A stretch of DNA of 28,741 nucleotides from Pseudomonadota bacterium (lineage in GTDB: Bacteria; Pseudomonadota; Gammaproteobacteria; Xanthomonadales; Xanthomonadaceae): contig JAEXAG010000067.1 of assembly GCA_023394655.1 (NCBI GenBank), positions 1 through 28,741 on the forward strand, in the 5' to 3' direction. Both the position numbers and the translations under genes were made by a program. Below the pieces are notes generated by a model. The model saw only the letters and a list, made by a program, of their open reading frames with translations, made no database searches and was not told where the DNA came from. The first letter of the stretch is position 1, and each line of letters begins with the position of its first letter. This document shows, piece by piece, positions 7,314 to 14,636 of this stretch.

Positions 7314-7694
7314 TCAGGCCGCCTGCGCGGGTATCGATTCGTTGGTGTGGGTCAGGCGGTTCTGTCGATCCACGTAAACCAGCTTCGGCTTGTGCTTGGC
7401 GGCTTCTTCGGCATCCAACTGGCCGTAGGCGCAGATGATGACCAGATCGCCCGGCTGCGCCTTGTGCGCCGCCGCGCCATTCACCGAGATGATGCCGCTG
7501 CCGGCCTCCGCGCGGATGGCGTAGGTGGCGAAGCGCTCGCCGTTGTTGATGTTGTAGATCTCGACGCGCTCGTTCTCGAGGATGCCGGAAAGTTCCAGCA
7601 GGCGGCTGTCGATGGCGCAGCTGCCCTCGTAATGCAGTTCCGCATGGGTCACCGACGCGCGGTGGATCTTGGCTTTCAGCAGGGTCAGCAACAT
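7314..7694 (-). CDS. panD: Aspartate 1-decarboxylase, pyruvoyl-dependent
   Basis: PanD decarboxylates L-aspartate to beta-alanine for pantothenate and coenzyme A synthesis. The 126-residue proenzyme is self-cleaved between Gly24 and Ser25 (YEGSCAID), and Ser25 becomes the pyruvoyl group. Other active-site residues are in place: Lys9 and His11 in KAKIHRA, Arg54 and Tyr58 in NGERFATYAI. The internal motifs NINNGERF and AAAHKAQPGDLVIICAYGQ match the family. ATG at 7694 gives the canonical MLLTLLKAKIHRA start. It is the first gene of a panD-pgi unit with its own promoter at 7726-7754. Some bacteria need a separate maturation factor (PanZ/PanM), and none is encoded here. Confidence 0.97.
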   Translation of the reverse strand: MLLTLLKAKIHRASVTHAELHYEGSCAIDSRLLELSGILENERVEIYNINNGERFATYAIRAEAGSGIISVNGAAAHKAQPGDLVIICAYGQLDAEEAAKHKPKLVYVDRQNRLTHTNESIPAQAA

Positions 7695-7725
7695 GGCTCG
7701 GCTCCGGGCCGGTGAAACTGCGCGC

Positions 7726-7754
7726 AGTGTAGGCGCGGGGTTTTCGCATCGCAA
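7726..7754 (-). promoter_or_regulatory. Candidate sigma-70 promoter for panD-pgi
   Basis: On the minus strand TTGCGA (7754-7749) and TACACT (7731-7726) are separated by 17 bases, with four of six matches in each hexamer. The predicted start near 7719 leaves a leader of about 25 bases before the panD ATG at 7694. The position, in the divergent gap between panD and the membrane-protein gene at 7832, supports it. Confidence 0.5.
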
Positions 7755-7831
7755 CAATAACGGGCTGCCGTCAAGCCCTGGTGCAGGTGATGGGGTACAG
7801 TCGGCCCATCCGCCACCGTATTCGACTGCCG

Positions 7832-8104
7832 ATGGAACGCGCCACCACCGCCGACAAGATATTCCTCCCCCTGTTCCTCGTCTTCGCCCTGCTGAGGCTC
7901 TACGAGTTCCTGTTCCAGGGCCAGTCGCTGGCCGATGCGCTGGGGGCCGTCGGGTTCGCGATGATGGCCTTCGGCACCTGGAACCGTGCGTTCGCCCCGC
8001 TCACCCGGGAAAACCTGCCGCAACGGCGGAAGTACGCGCAGATCGGGACGTTCGGCGGCATGGTGCTGGTGCTCGCCTCCCTGCTGTCGCGCTGGGTCGC
8101 CTGA
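7832..8104 (+). CDS. Small integral membrane protein, function unknown
   Basis: A 90-residue protein with three hydrophobic stretches at about residues 9-28, 33-50 and 69-89, joined by a basic loop, TRENLPQRRKYAQ. I recognise no family beyond a conserved-looking xanthomonad membrane protein. ATG at 7832 is preferred because the open frame to 7781 adds an Arg/His-rich run unlike a coding start. A lone -10-like TACAGT sits at 7796-7801, without a convincing -35. It stops 8 bases before the DUF1275 gene and is probably co-transcribed with it. Confidence 0.65.
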   Translation: MERATTADKIFLPLFLVFALLRLYEFLFQGQSLADALGAVGFAMMAFGTWNRAFAPLTRENLPQRRKYAQIGTFGGMVLVLASLLSRWVA

Positions 8105-8112
8105 GGCCGCCC

Positions 8113-8793
8113 ATGAAACACCGCGAAGGATTGCCGAACTGGGTGATCCTGGGCGCCTGCGCGCTCGCGTGCATCGCCGGGATGGTGAACGTGGTGGGCT
8201 ACATGGGCTTCGAGCACCAGGGCATCACCCATCTCACCGGCACCACCACCCTGTTGGGCGAAGCACTTTCCGGCGGCAACTGGCGGGCCAGCCTGCAGCT
8301 GGCCGGGATGATCGGCGCTTTCGTGCTGGGTTCCGCGATCAGCGGCGTGATCATCCGCGATGTCCACCTGCGCCTGCGTCGCCGCTACGGGATCGCGCTG
8401 GCGCTGGAATCGGTGCTCTTGTTCGCGTCCGCGGCGTATTTCAAGGAAGGCCACATGTCGGGGCCGATGCTGGCGGCGGTCGCCTGCGGCCTGCAGAACG
8501 CGATGGCCACCACCTACAGCGGCGCGCTGGTCCGCACCACCCATCTTTCCGGCCTGTTCACCGATGTCGGCATCGCCATCGGCCATGCGCTCCGCGGCCT
8601 GCCCTGGCACTTCCGGCGCATGCAGCTCTCGCTGCTGACGATCGGTGCCTTCGCGCTGGGATGCGTCCTCGGGGCCGTGCTGTTCCGCCATTTTTCCTAC
8701 GATGCCCTGTACGTGCCCGCTGCCTGGACCGGCATCGTCGGCATCGGTTACGCCCTCTATCACCATCATCGATTCAGCCGCCATGACAATTGA
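8113..8793 (+). CDS. DUF1275 (YoaK-like) membrane protein
   Basis: A 226-residue polytopic membrane protein with about six hydrophobic segments. The N-terminal pattern, hydrophobic ALACIAGMVNVVGYMGF followed by ITHLTGTTTLLGEAL, and the central ACGLQNAMATTYSGALVRTTHLSGLFTDVG are the hallmarks of DUF1275. That family is widespread and has no firmly established role; transport has been suggested. ATG at 8113 follows a GAGG (8103-8106). The open frame upstream of it is not protein-like. The last 11 bases overlap the thiD gene, which indicates translational coupling in the order 7832-8113-thiD-hydrolase. Confidence 0.85.
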   Translation: MKHREGLPNWVILGACALACIAGMVNVVGYMGFEHQGITHLTGTTTLLGEALSGGNWRASLQLAGMIGAFVLGSAISGVIIRDVHLRLRRRYGIALALESVLLFASAAYFKEGHMSGPMLAAVACGLQNAMATTYSGALVRTTHLSGLFTDVGIAIGHALRGLPWHFRRMQLSLLTIGAFALGCVLGAVLFRHFSYDALYVPAAWTGIVGIGYALYHHHRFSRHDN

Positions 8794-9595
8794 AGCCCGT
8801 CCCGTCGCCGCCATGACCATCGCCGGTTCCGATTCCGGCGGCGGTGCCGGCATCCAGGCCGACCTTCGCACTTTCGCGGCCCATGGCGTCCACGGCGTCT
8901 GCGTGCTTGCGGCGCTGACCGCGCAGAACACGCAGGGCGTCGAGGCGGTGCACGTGCCCCCCGCGGATTTCGTGCGCGCACAGATCGACACCTGCTTCCG
9001 CGATTTCAACATCGTCGCGGTGAAGCTCGGGATGCTGGCGAATGCCGAAACCGTGGAAGCCGTCGCCGAGGCGCTGGAGGTGCATCGGCCGCGATCCGTG
9101 GTGCTGGACCCGGTCATGGTGGCGACTTCCGGCGCCCGCCTGCTGGATGCCGATGCCCAGCGCGTGCTGCGCGAACGCCTGCTGCCCCTGGCCGACGTGC
9201 TGACCCCGAACATTCCGGAGGCGGAATGGCTGCTCGGCCACGCCATCGCCGATGCCGAGGCGGCGAAGTCCGCGCTGGATGAGTTGCGGCCGCTCGGGGC
9301 GCGCGCGGTCATGCTCAAGGGCGGCCATCTGGACGAAGGCCCGCTGGTCCACGACCGCTGGGCGGACGATGAAGGCATGGCCACTTTCGTGCACGCACGG
9401 CTGGACATGGAGGGGCATGGCACCGGCTGCACGCTTGCGTCCGCCATCGCTGCCAACCTGGCGCTGAGCCTGTCACCGCGACAGGCCGCCGAACGCGCCA
9501 GCGATTACGTGGCGCGTGCGCTGGCGCTCGGCTATCGCCCCGGCCAGACCGGATTGCACGTGCTGGATCACTTCGGCGCGATGCGCCCCGCCTGA
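8783..9595 (+). CDS. thiD: Hydroxymethylpyrimidine/phosphomethylpyrimidine kinase
   Basis: ThiD phosphorylates hydroxymethylpyrimidine and then its monophosphate, supplying the pyrimidine half of thiamine. The 270-residue protein has the ribokinase-like fold. Its motifs are AGSDSGGGAGIQADL (about 14-28, substrate pocket), ALTAQNTQGV (44-53), KLGMLAN (81-87), VVLDPVMVATSGARLL (106-121) and the anion-hole motif HGTGCTLASAI (212-222), with Cys216. ATG at 8783 was chosen although a second ATG ten codons later could also serve. It overlaps the DUF1275 stop by 11 bases and ends two bases before the next gene. No other thiamine gene or TPP riboswitch is visible nearby, so salvage of hydroxymethylpyrimidine is possible as well as synthesis. 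Confidence 0.94.
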   Translation: MTIEARPVAAMTIAGSDSGGGAGIQADLRTFAAHGVHGVCVLAALTAQNTQGVEAVHVPPADFVRAQIDTCFRDFNIVAVKLGMLANAETVEAVAEALEVHRPRSVVLDPVMVATSGARLLDADAQRVLRERLLPLADVLTPNIPEAEWLLGHAIADAEAAKSALDELRPLGARAVMLKGGHLDEGPLVHDRWADDEGMATFVHARLDMEGHGTGCTLASAIAANLALSLSPRQAAERASDYVARALALGYRPGQTGLHVLDHFGAMRPA

Positions 9596-9597
9596 CC

Positions 9598-10461
9598 ATG
9601 CGCGAGGACACCTTCGAACTGGCCGCGGCGGACGGCCACCGCTGGCGCATGCAGGCACGTCTGCCGGAAGGCAGGCCGCGTGCCAGCCTGCTCTGGTCAC
9701 CGGCCCTGGGCATCGCCGCCCGCCACTACCTGCCTTTCGCGGAAGCGCTGGCCGGGCTCGGCATCGCCACCTTCCTGCACGAGTGGCGCGGGCACGGCAG
9801 CAGCGATCTTCGCGCCGACCACGGCTGCGATTGGGGCTATCGCGAACTGCTGGAAATGGACATGCCCGTGGCCGAAGCCGCCGTGGAAGCGGCCTGTCCC
9901 GGCACCCCGAGGATCATCGGCGGGCACAGCCTCGGCGGCCAGGTCTCCGCCTGCCGGCTCGCCATCTCCCCCGGAACCGCCGAACGCCTGTGGCTGGTCG
10001 GCAGCGGCGCGCCGTTCCCGCCCTCGGCGTTCGGCCTGCCGATCCGGCTCGGACTCGCCGTGGCGGTGCGCCTGCTGCCCTGGCTGGCGCGGCGCTCGGG
10101 TGCCCTGCCCGGCCGCCGGCTGGGTTTCGGTGGCCGCGAGGCGCCGGGCGTCATGCGCGATTGGGCCGGCACCGCCCGGGCGCGCGGCTATCGCATCCAC
10201 AGTCTGGGCCGCGATCTCGACCCGCTGCTCGCCACGGTGGACGTGCCGATCGACGGCGTGGTGCTGGCCGACGACACCTACGCGCCCGAAGCTTCCATGC
10301 GCGCGCTGAGCGGGAAACTCGCCTCGCCGCTCCATGTCACCCGCCTCGACGATGCCCTGCTGCAGGGCCGTGCGGATCACTTCAAATGGATGAAAACACC
10401 CGACGCCGTGGCGCGCGCACTGGCCGCGCGGCTGCCGGGCTCCGTGCCGACCATGCGATAA
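9598..10461 (+). CDS. Alpha/beta hydrolase, cytoplasmic
   Basis: A 287-residue alpha/beta hydrolase without a signal peptide. It has WSPALGIAARHYLPFAEAL in the first strand-loop, HEWRGHGSSDLR after the second, and the nucleophile elbow GGHSLGG with Ser111. An aspartate (about residues 220-225, VVLADD) and a histidine near the end (ADHFKWM) complete a plausible triad. The overall pattern, with a Pro-Ala-Leu-Gly motif and an R-G-x-G loop, matches a set of proteobacterial alpha/beta hydrolases (YheT or monoglyceride-lipase-like) of unknown substrate. It starts two bases after thiD and is co-transcribed with it. Its TAA stop lies inside the -10 sequence of the tRNA gene. Confidence 0.8.
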   Translation: MREDTFELAAADGHRWRMQARLPEGRPRASLLWSPALGIAARHYLPFAEALAGLGIATFLHEWRGHGSSDLRADHGCDWGYRELLEMDMPVAEAAVEAACPGTPRIIGGHSLGGQVSACRLAISPGTAERLWLVGSGAPFPPSAFGLPIRLGLAVAVRLLPWLARRSGALPGRRLGFGGREAPGVMRDWAGTARARGYRIHSLGRDLDPLLATVDVPIDGVVLADDTYAPEASMRALSGKLASPLHVTRLDDALLQGRADHFKWMKTPDAVARALAARLPGSVPTMR

Positions 10462-10462
10462 T
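10454..10462 (+). promoter_or_regulatory. Extended -10 promoter of tRNA-Arg
   Basis: TGC-GATAAT (10454-10462) is an extended -10 element located nine bases before the mature tRNA 5' end at 10472. No convincing -35 is seen at the expected distance, which fits an extended -10 promoter. The hexamer overlaps the hydrolase stop codon TAA (10459-10461), so the tRNA promoter is built into the end of that gene. Confidence 0.45.
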
Positions 10463-10471
10463 CGGTGGATT

Positions 10472-10548
10472 GCCTCCGTAGCTCAGCTGGATAGAGCGTC
10501 CCCCTCCTAAGGGGAAGGTCGTGCGTTCGAATCGCGCCGGGGGCACCA
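10472..10548 (+). tRNA. tRNA-Arg (anticodon CCU)
   Basis: A 77-base tRNA with all arms paired. The acceptor GCCTCCG pairs with CGGGGGC (one G-T wobble). The D arm is GCTC/GAGC, the anticodon stem TCCCC pairs with GGGGA around the loop CTCCTAA, and the T arm is GTGCG-TTCGAAT-CGCGC. The anticodon CCT (10506-10508) reads the rare arginine codon AGG. The CCA end is encoded (10546-10548), as usual in gammaproteobacteria. No integrase gene or repeated 3' end is present next to it, so there is no sign of an island insertion here. Confidence 0.97.
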
Positions 10549-10576
10549 AAAGAGCAGGAACAAGTGGCGAGGAGAC

Positions 10577-10633
10577 TCGTTCCTCGTTTCTCTGCATTCG
10601 TTCCTCGTTCTTCTCCCTCTCGTTCCTCGTTTC
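10577..10633 (+). repeat. Three direct repeats of TCGTTCCTCGTT
   Basis: The 12-mer TCGTTCCTCGTT occurs at 10577, 10598 and 10620 (steps of 21 and 22 bases). Each copy itself contains two TCGTT units. The stretch is pyrimidine-rich and lies between the tRNA and the aldehyde dehydrogenase start at 10645, where it would form the mRNA leader. A short inverted pair, CGAGGA (10568-10573) and TCCTCG (10581-10586), could fold into a hairpin that may help end the tRNA transcript. I recall similar runs between xanthomonad genes, but cannot name a repeat family. Confidence 0.75.
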
Positions 10634-10644
10634 CGGAGTCCCGC

Positions 10645-12180
10645 ATGTCCCTGCATCCCGTCCTGTCCAAGCTCGGCCTGTCCGCCACCGAATCCGGCAC
10701 CTATCTCGGCAACGGGGAGTGGTCGAAGACGACCGGCGCGGGCGTGCTGGAACCGGTCAACCCGACCACCGGCGAGGTGCTGGGCCAGGTGCACGCCAGC
10801 AGCGGCGAGGACTACGAGACCCTGATGCAGCGTGCCGAGGCGGCGTTCCAGGTCTGGCGCAAGACCCCGGCGCCGCGTCGCGGCGAGGCCATCCGCCTGT
10901 GCGCCGACGCGCTGCGCGAGCACAAGGACGCGCTGGGTTCGCTGGTGGCGCTGGAAATGGGCAAGTCCAAGCCCGAAGGCGACGGCGAAGTGCAGGAGAT
11001 GATCGACATCGGCGAATTCGCCGTCGGCCTGTCGCGTCAGCTGTACGGCCTGACCATGCATTCCGAGCGCCCCGGCCACCGCATGTACGAGCAGTGGCAC
11101 CCGATCGGCATCGTCGGCGTCATCTCCGCCTTCAACTTCCCCGTCGCGGTGTGGGCGTGGAACAGCTTTATCGCCGCGGTGTGCGGTGACATCACCGTGT
11201 GGAAGCCTTCGCCCAAGACCCCGCTGTCGGCCATTGCCTCGATGAAGATCTGCAACGAGGCGCTGAAGAAGGGCGGCTTCCCGGATATCTTCTTCCTGTT
11301 CAACGATGCCGGCACCGAACTGGCGCAGCAGTTCGTCGACGACAAGCGCGTGGCGCTGGTGAGCTTCACCGGCTCGACCAAGGTCGGCCGCGACGTCGGC
11401 GAGCGCGTGGCAAAGCGCATGGGCCGCAGCCTGCTGGAACTGGGCGGCAACAATGCCATCATCCTGGATGAAACCGCCGACCTGAAGCTGGCGATCCCCG
11501 CCATCGTGTTCGGCGCGGTCGGCACCTGCGGCCAGCGCTGCACCACCACGCGCCGCCTGTTCGTGCACGAAGCCGTGTACGACGAAGTGCTGGAGAAGCT
11601 GATCGCCGCCTACCGCCAGGTCGAAGGCAAGATCGGCGATCCGACCGATCCGAAGAATCTGGTCGGCCCGCTGAACTCGCGCGAGGCCACCGAGGAGTTC
11701 CGCAAGACCATCGAGCGCGCACACCAGCTGGGCGGCAAGATCGAGATCGGCGGCAACGTGCTCGACGGCAAGGGCTTCTTCGTGACCCCGGCCATCGTCA
11801 CCGGCCTGGGCAACGACGCCGAAGTGGTGCAGAAGGAAACCTTCGCCCCGATCCTGTACGTGATGAAGTACGCCGAGCTGGACGACGCCATCGCCATGCA
11901 GAACGACGTGCCGCAAGGTTTGTCCTCGTCGATCTTCACCACCAACCTGCAGCGCGCCGAGCAGTTCCTGGCCGCTTGGGGTTCGGATTGCGGCATCGCC
12001 AACGTCAACATCGGCACCTCCGGCGCCGAGATCGGCGGTGCGTTCGGCGGCGAGAAGGAAACCGGCGGTGGCCGCGAGTCCGGTTCGGACGCGTGGAAGG
12101 CCTACATGCGCCGCCAGACCAACACCATCAACTACTCCGATGCGCTGCCGCTGGCCCAGGGCATCAAGTTCGACCTGTAA
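10645..12180 (+). CDS. amaB: Antiquitin-type aldehyde dehydrogenase (ALDH7; aminoadipate-semialdehyde/piperideine-6-carboxylate dehydrogenase)
   Basis: A 511-residue NAD(P)-dependent aldehyde dehydrogenase of family 7. Landmarks: Asn164 in SAFNFPVAV, the cofactor lysine in VWKPSPKTPL (Lys187), FTGSTKVGRDVGERV, Glu265 in LLELGGNN and the catalytic Cys299 in GTCGQRCTTTRR. The C-terminal run SGAEIGGAFGGEKETGGG and the following RESGSDAWKAYMRR are hallmarks of antiquitin. Bacterial relatives oxidise alpha-aminoadipate semialdehyde in lysine breakdown. No other lysine-degradation gene is seen here, so the exact substrate is inferred from family. ATG at 10645 has GGAG (10635-10638) six bases upstream. 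The open frame upstream of it is the repeat region and does not look coding. DUF4190-like and pyrD genes follow on the same strand. Confidence 0.9.
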   Translation: MSLHPVLSKLGLSATESGTYLGNGEWSKTTGAGVLEPVNPTTGEVLGQVHASSGEDYETLMQRAEAAFQVWRKTPAPRRGEAIRLCADALREHKDALGSLVALEMGKSKPEGDGEVQEMIDIGEFAVGLSRQLYGLTMHSERPGHRMYEQWHPIGIVGVISAFNFPVAVWAWNSFIAAVCGDITVWKPSPKTPLSAIASMKICNEALKKGGFPDIFFLFNDAGTELAQQFVDDKRVALVSFTGSTKVGRDVGERVAKRMGRSLLELGGNNAIILDETADLKLAIPAIVFGAVGTCGQRCTTTRRLFVHEAVYDEVLEKLIAAYRQVEGKIGDPTDPKNLVGPLNSREATEEFRKTIERAHQLGGKIEIGGNVLDGKGFFVTPAIVTGLGNDAEVVQKETFAPILYVMKYAELDDAIAMQNDVPQGLSSSIFTTNLQRAEQFLAAWGSDCGIANVNIGTSGAEIGGAFGGEKETGGGRESGSDAWKAYMRRQTNTINYSDALPLAQGIKFDL

Positions 12181-12186
12181 GAGGCG

Positions 12187-12483
12187 ATGGAACTGCCCGC
12201 CCCGACGCTGCCTCGCCGCACCAACACGCTGGCGGTGGTCAGCCTGGTCAGCGGCATCCTCGCCTGGGTGCTGCTGCCATTCGTCGGGGCGATCGTCGCG
12301 CTGGTGACCGGCGTGCTCGCGCGCCGGGAAATCCGCGTGGCGGAGCCGCCCGAGGAAGGCGACGGGCTCGCCGTGGCAGGCATCGTCCTCGGTGGCCTGC
12401 AGCTGGTGGTTTCGCTCCTGATGCTGGTCGTGGTATTCGTTTTCCTTGGTGGCCTGGCCTGGTTCGGCTGGATCGCCCGCTGA
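12187..12483 (+). CDS. DUF4190-like membrane protein
   Basis: A 98-residue protein with two long hydrophobic segments (about 15-43 and 59-95) joined by a charged loop, RREIRVAEPPEEGDG. The order NTLAVVSLVSGILAW, then GAIVALVTGVLARREIR and GLAVAGIVLGGLQ is the DUF4190 outline. The first hydrophobic segment probably contains two closely spaced helices. Family function is unknown. It starts six bases after the dehydrogenase stop with GAGG just before the ATG, so it is probably in the same transcript. It is followed by a GC-rich hairpin (12509-12530). Confidence 0.8.
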   Translation: MELPAPTLPRRTNTLAVVSLVSGILAWVLLPFVGAIVALVTGVLARREIRVAEPPEEGDGLAVAGIVLGGLQLVVSLLMLVVVFVFLGGLAWFGWIAR

Positions 12484-12508
12484 GTGCAACCGGACATTCC
12501 CCCGTCAT

Positions 12509-12530
12509 GCGGCCGTTCCCCCGCGGCCGC
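12509..12530 (+). terminator. GC-rich hairpin between DUF4190-like gene and pyrD
   Basis: GCGGCCG (12509-12515) and CGGCCGC (12524-12530) form a perfect 7-bp stem with an 8-base loop. No T-run follows (the next bases are CTGATTTGCG), so as an intrinsic terminator it is weak. It could instead act in the pyrD leader. TTCCCCCG occurs twice (12497-12504 and in the loop 12516-12523). Role undecided. Confidence 0.35.
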
Positions 12531-12555
12531 CTGATTTGCGAGACCTGCCCCCGAC

Positions 12556-13614
12556 ATGTATGCCGCCCTGCGCCCGCTCCTGTTCCGCCTGGACCCCGAA
12601 AATGCCCACGGCCTTGCCCTGCGCTGGGGCGATCTCGCCGCACGCACCGGCTTGGCCGGGCTGCTGCTTTCGAAGCCGCCGAAGCCGTTTCCGGTCAAGG
12701 CGTTCGGGCTGACCTTCCCCAATCCCGTCGGGCTTGCCGCCGGGCTCGACAAGAACGGCGATCACATCGAAGCCCTGTTCGCGATGGGCTTCGGCTCGGT
12801 CGAGATCGGGACGGTGACGCTGCGTCCGCAGCCCGGCAACCCGCGCCCGCGGCTGTTCCGCCTGCCGGAGCATCGCGCGATCATCAATCGCATGGGCTTC
12901 AACAATGCCGGCGTCGATGCGCTGGTGCGCAACGTCGAGGCCCTGAAGGAACGCCCCGGGGTGTTGGGCATCAACATCGGCAAGAACAAGGACACCGCCA
13001 ACGAGGACGCGGCGAAGGATTATCTCGCCTGTCTCGAGCGCGTGTATCCGCTGGCGGATTACGTCACCGTCAACATTTCCTCGCCCAATACCGCCGGCCT
13101 GCGCGAGCTGCAGGAAGAACAGCAGCTCCGCTCGCTGGTCGGCAGCCTCCGCGATGCGCAGGAAGCCCTGGCCTCGAAGCACGGCCGCCGCGTCCCGTTG
13201 CTGGTGAAGGTGGCCCCGGACCTCACCGACGAGGACGTCGATGCCGCCAGCCGGGTGCTTGGCGATCTCGGTGTGGATGGCGTGATCGCCACCAACACCA
13301 CGGTCTCGCGCGCCGGCGTGCAGCAGCATCCGCTTGCGCAGGAAACCGGCGGCCTGTCCGGCGAGCCGCTGTTGGGCCGCTCCACCGCCACCCTGCGCCG
13401 CTTGCGCACGCGGCTGCCGGAATCGGTACCACTGGTTGGCGTCGGCGGCATTCTTTCGGGCGCCGATGCCGTGGCCAAGACCGCCGCCGGTGCCCAGCTG
13501 GTGCAGCTCTACAGCGGGCTGATCTATCGCGGGCCGCGTCTCATCGGCGAATGCGTGGAGGCGATCCGCCGACGCAAGGAAGCCTCGAGCAGCGGGCGTT
13601 ACGCCAACGAATGA
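12556..13614 (+). CDS. pyrD: Dihydroorotate dehydrogenase (quinone), class 2
   Basis: PyrD oxidises dihydroorotate to orotate in pyrimidine synthesis and passes electrons to quinone at the inner membrane. The 352-residue protein has the class 2 N-terminal helices for membrane contact (MYAALRPLLFRLDPENAHGLALR). Then come FPNPVGLAAGLDKNG (54-68), GSVEIGTVT (80-88), RMGFNNAG (112-119) and the active-site motif NISSPNTAGLR (173-183), whose serine is the catalytic base of class 2 enzymes. FMN-binding IATNTTVSR and GVGGILSGADAVAK follow. Its stop overlaps the murB start by four bases (ATGA). The 72-base leader contains the hairpin at 12509-12530. Confidence 0.96.
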   Translation: MYAALRPLLFRLDPENAHGLALRWGDLAARTGLAGLLLSKPPKPFPVKAFGLTFPNPVGLAAGLDKNGDHIEALFAMGFGSVEIGTVTLRPQPGNPRPRLFRLPEHRAIINRMGFNNAGVDALVRNVEALKERPGVLGINIGKNKDTANEDAAKDYLACLERVYPLADYVTVNISSPNTAGLRELQEEQQLRSLVGSLRDAQEALASKHGRRVPLLVKVAPDLTDEDVDAASRVLGDLGVDGVIATNTTVSRAGVQQHPLAQETGGLSGEPLLGRSTATLRRLRTRLPESVPLVGVGGILSGADAVAKTAAGAQLVQLYSGLIYRGPRLIGECVEAIRRRKEASSSGRYANE

Positions 13615-14636
13615 GCACGTCGATCCGGATCCGCCGGGACGCGCCGCTCGGCAACACCTTCGGCCTGCCGGTGCACGCCGGGCGATTGCTGGAAGTGGCG
13701 GATGTCGATGCCCTGCCCGATGCCCTGCGCCAGGCCGGCCGCGACGCGCTGCTCGTCGGCGGCGGCAGCAACCTGCTGTTCGTCGCGCCGCGCATCGACA
13801 ACGCGGTCCGGGTGCTGGATGCGACGATCGAGGCGGTGGGGGATGACGGCGATCACGTCATCGTGCGCGCCAGCGCCGGGGCCAACTGGCACGAATTCGT
13901 CCTGCGGACGCTGGCCAGCGGCTGGTACGGGCTTGAGAACCTCGCCCTGATCCCGGGCACGGTGGGCGCATCGCCGATCCAGAACATCGGTGCCTACGGG
14001 GTCGAGGTGATGGATCTGATCGAGGCGGTGCAGGTGCATGACCGCGGCAACGGCGAAACCCGCTGGTGGCGGCACGAGGAATGCGGTTTTTCCTATCGCC
14101 ACAGCGCATTCAAGATCGATCCGCAGCGCCATGCGGTGCTGCGCGTAGATTTCCGCCTTTCGCGCAAGCCAGCCTTGCGGCTCGGTTACGCCGGCATCGG
14201 CGAGGAACTGGCGCGGCGCGGCATCGAGGCCCCTTCCCCGCGCGACGTCGCCGAAGCGGTCATCCGCATCCGCAGTGCCAAGCTGCCCGATCCGGCGCGC
14301 ATCGGCAACGCCGGCAGTTTCTTCAAGAACCCGCTGGTGCCGCTGGCGGTGGTCGAAGCGCTCCAAGCCAGGTTCCCGGCGATGCCGGTGTTCCGCGGCA
14401 ACCGCGACGACGAGCGCAAGCTCTCGGCGGCCTGGTTGATCGACCAATGCGGCTGGAAAGGACACCGCGAAGGCGACGCCGGCGTGTCGGCCGAACACGC
14501 ACTGGTGCTGGTGAACCACGGCCGCGCCAGCGGCGCTTCCCTGCTCGAACTGGCGCGCGCGATCGCCGCCAGCGTGCATGAACGCTTCGGCATCGACATC
14601 GAACCCGAACCCCGCCTGGTCGGCGCGACGTGGTGA
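13611..14636 (+). CDS. murB: UDP-N-acetylenolpyruvoylglucosamine reductase
   Basis: MurB reduces UDP-GlcNAc-enolpyruvate to UDP-MurNAc with NADPH and FAD, an early cytoplasmic step of peptidoglycan synthesis. The 341-residue protein is the E. coli type (type I). It has the FAD-binding signature LLVGGGSNLLF (47-57), GLENLALIPGTVGASPIQNIGAYG (108-131, read in parts) and SYRHSAFK with Arg163. The proton-donor Ser236 lies in GNAGSFFKNP and Glu333 in EPEPRLVG. The start at 13611 overlaps the pyrD stop and begins a clear MurB N-terminus (DAPLGNTFGL). The stop overlaps the next gene, so pyrD, murB and the transporter are probably one transcription unit. Confidence 0.96.
   Translation: MSTSIRIRRDAPLGNTFGLPVHAGRLLEVADVDALPDALRQAGRDALLVGGGSNLLFVAPRIDNAVRVLDATIEAVGDDGDHVIVRASAGANWHEFVLRTLASGWYGLENLALIPGTVGASPIQNIGAYGVEVMDLIEAVQVHDRGNGETRWWRHEECGFSYRHSAFKIDPQRHAVLRVDFRLSRKPALRLGYAGIGEELARRGIEAPSPRDVAEAVIRIRSAKLPDPARIGNAGSFFKNPLVPLAVVEALQARFPAMPVFRGNRDDERKLSAAWLIDQCGWKGHREGDAGVSAEHALVLVNHGRASGASLLELARAIAASVHERFGIDIEPEPRLVGATW

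Noticed and set aside
5959..7377. A 472-codon plus-strand open frame antisense to pgi
   Set aside because: The minus strand encodes complete pgi with all catalytic residues; long antisense frames are common in GC-rich DNA and this one has no recognisable motif.
10472..10633. tRNA-Arg as an integration site with flanking repeats as attachment sites
   Set aside because: The repeats do not copy the tRNA 3' end, no integrase or phage gene is present, and housekeeping genes continue on both sides.
10577..10633. A CRISPR array
   Set aside because: Repeats are only about 12 bases with 9-10 base gaps, three copies, and no cas genes.
10507..12489. A 660-codon minus-strand open frame across the antiquitin-type gene
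   Set aside because: His/Gln/Arg-rich, without family features, and opposite a complete aldehyde dehydrogenase; its C-terminal end is the antisense of the tRNA and repeat region.
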